Part shown: in pieces, positions 58,536-64,000 of the stretch | Numbering within the stretch: the first letter of the stretch is position 1 | Layout: each line of letters begins with the position of its first letter | Assembly (NCBI GenBank): GCA_036381615.1 | Contig: DASVCL010000052.1 | Span: forward strand, 7,939 to 71,938 | Direction: 5' to 3' | Length of the DNA stretch: 64,000 bases | From: CALANV01 sp036381615 | GTDB lineage: Bacteria > Pseudomonadota > Alphaproteobacteria > CACIAM-22H2 | Translations under genes and position numbers: made by a program | Notes under the pieces: generated by a model | Seen by the model: the letters and a program-made list of their open reading frames with translations, nothing else | What the model was told of the DNA's origin: nothing | Databases searched by the model: none

Positions 58536-58847
58536 TCAGTGGTTGCGATAATCCTGCAGGCGCGTGGCGCGAAGTCCGGGCAGGCCATGGCGGTCGATGA
58601 GACGCTGCCAGGACAGAAACTCTTCGACCGAAAGTTGATAGCGCTCGCAGGCGTCCTCGAGGCTCAGCAGGCCTGTGCGGACGGCGGCAACGACGGCGGC
58701 CTTGCGCCGAATCACCCACCGCTTCGTATTCGGGGGCGGCAAATGGTCGAGCGAACGCGGCGTGAAGGCGTCGGATACGGGAGCAGCCGAGCTGACCGTC
58801 GCGCCATTTTCCGCCATCTCGATACCGGTGCGAAAGTGATCGTTCAT
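58536..58847 (-). CDS. sciP: small CtrA inhibitory protein SciP (DUF1153)
   Basis: A 103-residue protein. The conserved core runs from LDHLPPPNTKRWVIRRKAAV through GLLSLEDACERYQLSVEEFL and SWQRLIDRHGLPGLRATRLQ, a helix-turn-helix of the DUF1153/SciP family. In Caulobacter SciP binds CtrA and stops it recruiting RNA polymerase. Here it lies between the hook-type genes and fliF. A CtrA-type box lies 25 bases upstream. The start could also be the ATG at 58817. Confidence 0.88.
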   Translation of the reverse strand: MNDHFRTGIEMAENGATVSSAAPVSDAFTPRSLDHLPPPNTKRWVIRRKAAVVAAVRTGLLSLEDACERYQLSVEEFLSWQRLIDRHGLPGLRATRLQDYRNH

Positions 58848-58871
58848 GGCCCAACCCTAGCTGGTGCCCAT

Positions 58872-58886
58872 TTAAGAAAATGCTAA
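58872..58886. promoter_or_regulatory. CtrA-type box upstream of sciP
   Basis: TTAA-GAAAATG-CTAA matches TTAA-N7-TTAA at seven of eight positions, 25 bases before the sciP start. CtrA-dependent sciP transcription is known in Caulobacter. Confidence 0.65.
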
Positions 58887-58947
58887 ACGTGGAAAGGATT
58901 TGCGATGAATCCGCGGCATCGCGGAATGGTGCCGTGCACCGGGCTTA

Positions 58948-60132
58948 CTAGCTCTTCATGTCGCGTGCGACCTGCGCCATCTCGTCGACCGTACGGACGA
59001 CCTGGGAGGCCGTGTCATAGGCACGTTGCGTTACGATCAGGCGCGTGAAGCTGTCCGAGAGGTCGAAATTGGCCATTTCGATGGCGCCGGGAACGATCTG
59101 AATGCGGTCGTCGCCGGCTTTATGCAGGCGGGGTTCGCCTGCCGCCGCGGTGGCGCGGTACATTGTTCCCGACTCCGCCACAAGCGCGTTGGGGTTCATG
59201 AACGTCGCCACCGGAATCCGGTAGAGGGGGCGCACGGCGCCGCTGGTATATCGCCCATTCACCGTTCCGTCGGGGAGAATTTCATAGGTGATGAACTCGC
59301 CGCGTGCGATGCCATCCTGGACGTACTCTCCCAGCACGAACACGGAGCCAAGCTGGTTGACCTTGGACACGTCCAGGTCGAACAGGCCGGCGATATTGAC
59401 CGTCGGTGCCGAGGCGAGGCGGCCTTCGCCGTCGAACGTCATCAGGATCGGGCCACCGACCGCCGCTCCGTTGACGTCGGTCGCCTGGAGCGACCATGCA
59501 TTGGGGCCCGTCTTCGTCCACTTGAGCCAGAGCGTGTGCTGATCGCCGTTTTGGTCGAAGTAGAAGATCTCGGTCGAAGCGCTGGTCCCCGTCGCCGGCA
59601 AGGTGACGATCAGTTCCGCTTCGCGGGTCGCCTGTCCCGGAAACTCATCGTCGGTCGTGCCGGGAATCGGCTCGAGAGCGGCAAGGCTATTGTTGACGAC
59701 CTGGCCGTTCACGAGGCGCCAGCCGAGCAGGTAGAGCCCGGTCTCGTTACCGAGATAGCCGACCGTCTCGTTGTTGGGCGCACGGATGGAGATCAGGTTG
59801 CCGGCGCGCGAGTACCGAAGATCGACGGCGTTGCCGCCTCCGGAGAAGGGACCGAAGACGAACAGGCCCGGACCGTCGATCGCGATATCGAAGGTCCGGT
59901 TCGTGATCTCGAGCGGTCCCTGCACATCCATGCTCGTGCGGGTCACCGGCCGGACGCCACCGGGCTCTCTGCCGTTCGCGGTGATGCCGCCCAGCAGTGT
60001 CACGAATTCGGTCTCGACGCGTCGGTAGCCGGGCGTGCGGGTATTCGCCATGTTCTGGGTGACGGCACCGAATGCCTCGGACGCGGCGTACAGGCCGGCG
60101 ACGCCGTTGCTGAATGCTCCCCACAGAGTCAT
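58948..60132 (-). CDS. second hook/basal-body (FlgE/FlgF-type) protein
   Basis: A 394-residue flagellar axial protein. The N-terminal helix-forming part (MTLWGAFSNGVAGLYAASEA, then MANTRTPGYRRVETEFVTLL) and the C-terminal helix (DLSDSFTRLIVTQRAYDTAS, VVRTVDEMAQVARDM) frame the type. The middle (about 115-290) is variable, with hook-like motifs FYFDQNGDQHTLWLKW and MTFDGEGRLASAP. It is a paralog of FlgE at 60206-61588. It could be FlgF-like rod protein or alternative hook protein. Confidence 0.82.
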   Translation of the reverse strand: MTLWGAFSNGVAGLYAASEAFGAVTQNMANTRTPGYRRVETEFVTLLGGITANGREPGGVRPVTRTSMDVQGPLEITNRTFDIAIDGPGLFVFGPFSGGGNAVDLRYSRAGNLISIRAPNNETVGYLGNETGLYLLGWRLVNGQVVNNSLAALEPIPGTTDDEFPGQATREAELIVTLPATGTSASTEIFYFDQNGDQHTLWLKWTKTGPNAWSLQATDVNGAAVGGPILMTFDGEGRLASAPTVNIAGLFDLDVSKVNQLGSVFVLGEYVQDGIARGEFITYEILPDGTVNGRYTSGAVRPLYRIPVATFMNPNALVAESGTMYRATAAAGEPRLHKAGDDRIQIVPGAIEMANFDLSDSFTRLIVTQRAYDTASQVVRTVDEMAQVARDMKS

Positions 60133-60205
60133 CGGTCACATTCCCGCTGTTGCGGCCGCGGCCGCACGACGTGGTGTCAGGCCGCGGACCGCCCCATCCG
60201 TCTCG

Positions 60206-61588
60206 TTAACGCTTGATCCGCAGGAGCTCGTCGAGCATCTCGTCCGCGGTGGTGATCGTTTTCGCCGAAGCCGAGTAGGCGCGCTGCGTCACGATCATCG
60301 CCGTGAATTCCTCGCCGAGGTCGACGTTAGAGCCCTCGAGCGCCGCCGGCTCGATACGACCCGCACCGCCGGTATTGGCTTCGCGCAGGTTGTATTCGCC
60401 CGAGAGATCCGTCTGCGCATAGGCATTGCCGTTGCGCGCCTCGAGCTTGGTCGGGTTGGCGAAGGTCGCGATCGGCAGTTTGTAGATGCGCTGTGTCGCG
60501 CCGTTGCTGAAGGACGCGACGACGTAGCCTTCCGAATCGATATACACGCCCGTCCGCAAGCCGACCTCGGCGCCGTCCTGATTGACGGCCCCGACGTCAT
60601 AGGGACCATTGAACTGACGCACGCCGTCGGACTTGCCCGGCGTGCCGAGATTGAACGCGATGTTGCTGGGGGAAGCGCCATTCGTCCAGGTGATGGCGAC
60701 GGTCTGCGTCGGGTCGGCGGTGGTGACGCCGGCGACCCAATCGGCCGTATTGTGCCAGGTGACCGTGTCGAGGTTGCCGTCGCCGTCGAACGTAATCGTG
60801 CCGTGGGCCAGGAGACCACCAGTGACCGAGGCAGCACCCGTGTCCACTTCGGACGCGCCGGCGCTGAGCACGAAGCCCCACTCGTTGGTGCCCGTCAGTC
60901 GATGGAAGCTGAGCGTCAGGTTGTGCTTCGTCCCGAGCGCGTCGAAGACCGCGATCTCGCGCTTGAAATGCGGCTGGATCGTGCCGGCCGCGATTTCCTC
61001 AGGGATCGTGAGTGCACCGGTCGGGTCGGCCGTGAAGTCCGCGGCGGTGTATGCCGGCGTTCCCGCAGTCTGACCCGAGTCGAGGTTCGCGAGGAGCTGG
61101 ACCGTCGTCGTGTCGACGGCGACGCCGTTCAGCGTGCTGACCGACACGGTCTTGATGGTGTTGATGTCGATGATGTTGCCCTGCTGGTCGAGCTCCCAGC
61201 CCTGCAGGAAGTAACCGGCGGCGTTCACCAGGCGGCCGTTGTTGTCCTCGCTGAATGAGCCGGCGCGGGTATAGAGCTGCTCGCCGTTTCCGCTGCCGTC
61301 GGTATTGACGACGAAGAAGCCGTTGCCGAGGATCGCAATGTCCGTGCCGCGGGAGCTGCCCTGCAGCACGCCCTGCTGGTCGATCAGCGAACGTGGGGTC
61401 GCTCGGACGCCGCCGGGATAATACTGGGTGGTGCTGCTGGCGCCGGTCACCAAAGTCGAGAACGCCGCGACCGACCGCTTGTAGCCGATGGTGTTCACGT
61501 TCGCGATGTTGTCCGAGATCGTGCCCAGTGACTGCGACTGGGCCCGGAGGCCGGACACGCCCGCGAGTAGTGCACCGTAGAGGCTCAT
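60206..61588 (-). CDS. flgE: flagellar hook protein FlgE
   Basis: A 460-residue hook protein. The N-terminus (SLYGALLAGVSGLRAQSQSL, then NTIGYKRSVAAFSTLVTGAS) and C-terminus (EGSNVDLGEEFTAMIVTQRA, TADEMLDELLRIKR) are the polymerising helices. The middle carries the FlgE-type D1/D2 region with YYPGGVRATPRSLIDQQGVL and ITFDGDGNLDTVTWHNTADW. It follows fliK by 47 bases; AAGGGAG precedes the ATG. The hook-cap gene flgD, usually between fliK and flgE, is not present. Confidence 0.9.
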   Translation of the reverse strand: MSLYGALLAGVSGLRAQSQSLGTISDNIANVNTIGYKRSVAAFSTLVTGASSTTQYYPGGVRATPRSLIDQQGVLQGSSRGTDIAILGNGFFVVNTDGSGNGEQLYTRAGSFSEDNNGRLVNAAGYFLQGWELDQQGNIIDINTIKTVSVSTLNGVAVDTTTVQLLANLDSGQTAGTPAYTAADFTADPTGALTIPEEIAAGTIQPHFKREIAVFDALGTKHNLTLSFHRLTGTNEWGFVLSAGASEVDTGAASVTGGLLAHGTITFDGDGNLDTVTWHNTADWVAGVTTADPTQTVAITWTNGASPSNIAFNLGTPGKSDGVRQFNGPYDVGAVNQDGAEVGLRTGVYIDSEGYVVASFSNGATQRIYKLPIATFANPTKLEARNGNAYAQTDLSGEYNLREANTGGAGRIEPAALEGSNVDLGEEFTAMIVTQRAYSASAKTITTADEMLDELLRIKR

Positions 61589-61635
61589 TCTTCGTCTCCC
61601 TTGTCAACCGAATGCTGTTGGGGTTTGGGTTCCAC

Positions 61636-63465
61636 TCAAATCCGGATATCGACACGTCCCGGGCCGATCATTCCGGCGGCATAGGCATGGACCTGCGGCG
61701 GCGGAACCTGGACGACGATGTCGCCATCCTCGCGGCCCGCACCTAGGATCGACCGTTCGAAGCCGCCGGCATCGTTGCCATGGCCGCCGTTCCGGAGATT
61801 GAAGCTGAGACTGCCGGAGTCTGTCTGAAGGCCCGCATCCTGCAGTGCCCGGGCGAGGTCGCGGGCGTCACGCTGCAGAAGTTCCACGGTATGGGGACGA
61901 TCCGCGGCGAACACGGCCTGGACACGGCCGTCGGGACTGAAATCGAGGCGCACGTCGATGCGACCGAGTTCGGCCGGCGACAAGCGAATACTGATGCGGT
62001 CGTTGCCTTCGATCGCGGCCTTGGTGACATGCACCGCGACCTGTGCAACGAGCGGATGAAGGGCTGGACGCGCGGCCCGCTCGGCCGCTGCTGCTACGTC
62101 GATCGAAGGGGAGCCGCGCATCACCGATGCTTCGGCAACTGGCGCTTGATCGATACGGGTCGTGCCCTGTTGCTCGGCGCGTGGCATCGACTGCTCGCCT
62201 TGCGACATGGTGGAGCCGACGACGTCGATCTCGGCCGCCAGTTGTGGCGCGACGGGCTGCGCGCCCGTCGTCTGGGCCTGGGCGGTCGCGTCTCCATTTG
62301 CGGTCGCTTGGGCCGTGATCTGCGTCGCGAAACCGGCGGCCGGCGCAAGGTTGGACGCCACGCGCGTCGGCATGTCGGGCTTGGAGGCTGCGGCCGAATT
62401 GACGAGGACCTCGACAGACGGATCATCGGTCGCGGGCAGAGTGCCGACGACGTCCGTCAGCGGCTTATCTACGGACCTGGCAGTGACGGCGGGCGCATTG
62501 GTTGCGGTACGGGTTCGTGCGACCGCCTCTGGAACGGAAATTGACTCAAGCGGTGAATTGCCGGCTTCGGCCTGTGCTGGCGACGCGGCCGGTTGCGTCG
62601 AAACCAGTTGGATCGAGACCGATTGCGTCGAAACCGGTTGCGCCGTAGCCGCCTTGTCGATCGCCGGCATGCGACGTGTCGGCGAGGGCTGAGACGCGAT
62701 CGCGGAGCTGCCGGTGGTCTTTTCCGGAATGACGGGCCATTCACTTCCGGTGCCGGTCTCGGCCTGAGCCGGGACGGTCGGCTTTACCGCTTGGGCGCGG
62801 CGGTCGGCAGCTCCGGTCGGCATCGCCGGCGCGGGCTCGAGGTGAGGCCGGCCGTTCGTGTTCGACTCGAGGGTATTGGCTGTGCTCGGCGCAACTGCGT
62901 TGGCTGCACTTGGTGCCGGCGCTCTGGACTCAGTCGGCGGCGAGAGGATCGCCCCATCCGCCTGACTCATAACCGGACTTTGCAGCGTGCTGGCCATCTG
63001 CGGCCCTGCGGTCGCCGTTTGAGTCGGCGGCAACACCGTCCCCGCCGCGTTGAAGCGTGGCGTCGGCGGCGCAGGCGGCATCGAAGGCGCCGATGGCGCT
63101 GCGCCCGGCGTTGCCGCCTGGCGCGGTGCCATTGTTTCGGAGGAGGGCACCGATTCCGGTACGCCGGCGGCTGGTGTCGTCGGCGTCGTGTCGGTGGCTC
63201 GTGTTGGCTCCGATGGTGTGGCAGGGTCCTGCTGTGGTTGTACCGGCGCGGCAACGGGACTGGGCTCGGTGGCCGCTGTCGTCGACGTTGCCTGTTGTGC
63301 ACTGCGGTCGTCCGCGGTCTCGCGGCGCGGGACGGCAGGTGTATCGATGGCCTGGTTCAGCAGGTCAGCGAACGTGCTCTCGCCCGACTCGGTGCGCGGA
63401 CGCGCCGGGTCGGCGCTGCCGTCGCGCGGCGAGAGCATTTCGAGGAAGCGTATATCCGTGACCAT
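61636..63465 (-). CDS. fliK: flagellar hook-length control protein FliK
   Basis: A 609-residue secreted ruler. Residues about 1-480 are low complexity, rich in Pro, Ala, Thr, Ser and Gln. The C-terminal Flg_hook domain (about 490-590) has RISIRLSPAELGRIDVRLDF and VFAADRPHTVELLQRDARDL. The gene leads the fliK-flgE operon behind a sigma-54 promoter about 25 bases before its transcription start. The tail ends GMIGPGRVDIRI. Confidence 0.87.
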   Translation of the reverse strand: MVTDIRFLEMLSPRDGSADPARPRTESGESTFADLLNQAIDTPAVPRRETADDRSAQQATSTTAATEPSPVAAPVQPQQDPATPSEPTRATDTTPTTPAAGVPESVPSSETMAPRQAATPGAAPSAPSMPPAPPTPRFNAAGTVLPPTQTATAGPQMASTLQSPVMSQADGAILSPPTESRAPAPSAANAVAPSTANTLESNTNGRPHLEPAPAMPTGAADRRAQAVKPTVPAQAETGTGSEWPVIPEKTTGSSAIASQPSPTRRMPAIDKAATAQPVSTQSVSIQLVSTQPAASPAQAEAGNSPLESISVPEAVARTRTATNAPAVTARSVDKPLTDVVGTLPATDDPSVEVLVNSAAASKPDMPTRVASNLAPAAGFATQITAQATANGDATAQAQTTGAQPVAPQLAAEIDVVGSTMSQGEQSMPRAEQQGTTRIDQAPVAEASVMRGSPSIDVAAAAERAARPALHPLVAQVAVHVTKAAIEGNDRISIRLSPAELGRIDVRLDFSPDGRVQAVFAADRPHTVELLQRDARDLARALQDAGLQTDSGSLSFNLRNGGHGNDAGGFERSILGAGREDGDIVVQVPPPQVHAYAAGMIGPGRVDIRI

Positions 63466-63500
63466 GACGAACGCAGGCAGGATGAACTCGCCGGTTCATC

Positions 63501-63516
63501 AGCAAGCCGCGGGCCA
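63501..63516 (-). promoter_or_regulatory. sigma-54 promoter for fliK-flgE
   Basis: Read leftward, TGGCCC-N5-TTGCT matches the -24/-12 consensus TGGCAC-N5-TTGCW with one change (C for A in the -24 part). Transcription would start near 63490, 25 bases before the fliK ATG. Confidence 0.7.
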
Positions 63517-63673
63517 AGTGCCGTGCACGAAGAATAACTCTTTGACTTAATAAGGGAATTTGGCTGTGACCGCGAATATGCTGCGGGCTGCGGCGCGGGA
63601 CGCGCCTGCCCATCGACGGCAGTTTATGCCGGGCCCGGGGGGAAGTTCGTTCCGCTCGCGACCGGCCGGGGCG

Positions 63674-63729
63674 GGCAGTTCTTGCCGTTGCTCGGCAAGT
63701 CTTGCCGCGTCGGCTGGGCAAGACTTGCC
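63674..63729. promoter_or_regulatory. tandem FlbD-like palindromes in the fliK/flagellin region
   Basis: GGCAAGTCTTGCC (63694-63706) and GGCAAGACTTGCC (63717-63729) are perfect. A third copy, GGCAGTTCTTGCC (63674-63686), is degenerate. Spacing is 20 and 23 bases, near two helical turns. They lie about 76-131 bases upstream of the flagellin sigma-54 promoter and about 160-230 from the fliK promoter. A weaker related palindrome is at 63617-63631. The intergenic region 63466-63911 holds no gene, only these elements. Confidence 0.7.
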
Positions 63730-63804
63730 GTCCTGGACTGGTAAAGGGCGCGATAACCAAATCCGAAATTGTTCCTTTTCAAAGGTTTGCGGAGGAGGAC
63801 CGCA

Positions 63805-63820
63805 TGGCATGTCGGTTGCT
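63805..63820 (+). promoter_or_regulatory. sigma-54 promoter for the flagellin gene
   Basis: TGGCAT-GTCGG-TTGCT matches TGGCAC-N5-TTGCW with one change. The essential GG and GC are at 63806-63807 and 63818-63819. The start point would be near 63831, giving a leader of about 81 bases. Confidence 0.8.
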
Positions 63821-63862
63821 GCCACGTGCACGGTGCCTCATGTCCAGAAGGGGCAGGGGGCC

Positions 63863-63881
63863 CCGGACAAGAACTGTCCGG
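63863..63881 (+). promoter_or_regulatory. hairpin in the flagellin mRNA leader
   Basis: CCGGACA (63863-63869) pairs with TGTCCGG (63875-63881) around AGAAC, 31 bases before the flagellin ATG and 18 before the ribosome site. In Caulobacter FlbT binds the fljK leader and lowers its stability; this could serve the same purpose, by analogy only. Confidence 0.45.
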
Positions 63882-63911
63882 ATTCCACTCTGAAGATTAG
63901 GAGAACCCTAT

Positions 63912-64000
63912 ATGTCTTCCGTGAATACAAACGTCGGTGCTCTGTCTGTCCTGAAGACCCTGCGTGCGACCATGTTCGAGATGAACACGGTGCAGAACCG
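63912..64000 (+). CDS. flagellin, 5' end only
   Basis: The window ends after 29 codons. The visible start (MSSVNTNVGALSVLKTLRAT, then MFEMNTVQNR) is the conserved flagellin N-terminal helix. AGGAG lies eight bases upstream. The remainder is outside the window, so copy number and type are unknown. It is preceded by the sigma-54 promoter and leader hairpin described above. Confidence 0.9.
   Translation, partial: MSSVNTNVGALSVLKTLRATMFEMNTVQN

Noticed and set aside
1..64000. Mobile elements, prophage genes, CRISPR arrays, tRNA or rRNA.
   Set aside because: No transposase, integrase, regular repeat array, or tRNA-like cloverleaf was seen on reading both strands.

Overview
The window is GC-rich chromosomal DNA from an alphaproteobacterium. 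The diagnostic genes are ctrA, chpT and sciP (the CtrA cell-cycle phosphorelay and its small inhibitor) and a fliF-fliG-fliH-fliN-flbD-flhA operon in the Caulobacter order. A Rhodospirillales-like member is my guess; genus cannot be read from this sequence. I see no IS element, prophage, CRISPR array, tRNA or rRNA.

Layout. (1) 0.2-4.7 kb: small accessory genes, including two ABM-domain proteins, a DUF6064 membrane protein, a Tat-exported aldo/keto reductase, an HtrA-like protein with all three catalytic residues replaced, and a CGNR zinc-finger regulator behind a perfect palindrome. (2) 4.7-17.6 kb: N-acyl amino acid and peptide catabolism. A leftward operon (argE-like, HAD phosphatase, aspartoacylase-like, AbrB-type membrane protein) diverges from an M81 peptidase gene. 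Next come a winged-helix/RMF-like protein, a complete Dpp/Opp-type ABC transporter and an N-formylglutamate amidohydrolase. (3) 17.7-18.5 kb: NAD kinase.

(4) 18.6-38.0 kb: a formate dehydrogenase island. It contains moaA, a multi-cluster Fe-S protein, an HTH regulator with a periplasmic-binding-type domain, a tungstate-type ABC transporter (tupBCA), fdhD, a nitroreductase, mobA, a hybrid histidine kinase, DUF3305 and DUF3306, an HTH-TorD fusion, a small Tat-signal protein, and fdhA, fdhB and fdhC with a small membrane protein between fdhB and fdhC. It therefore covers oxyanion uptake, cofactor synthesis, cofactor sulfuration, chaperoning and the structural enzyme. A strong terminator follows fdhC. 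(5) 38.0-40.1 kb: an exported seven-bladed WD40 protein, a 40-residue membrane peptide, a cytochrome c and a DUF3553 protein.

(6) 40.1-64 kb: motility and cell cycle. chpT and cheA-W-Y-B-R lead rightward, ctrA lies opposite, then fliI-fliJ. Leftward come fliF-fliG-fliH-fliN-flbD-flhA and a FliK-like gene, sciP, two hook-type genes and fliK. A flagellin gene is cut by the right edge. CtrA-type boxes (TTAA-N7-TTAA, 7 of 8 positions) lie upstream of cheA, fliI, fliF and sciP. FlbD-like palindromes and divergent sigma-54 promoters lie between fliK and the flagellin gene. Together these suggest a two-tier hierarchy: CtrA drives early flagellar and chemotaxis genes, and FlbD/sigma-54 drives hook and filament genes.
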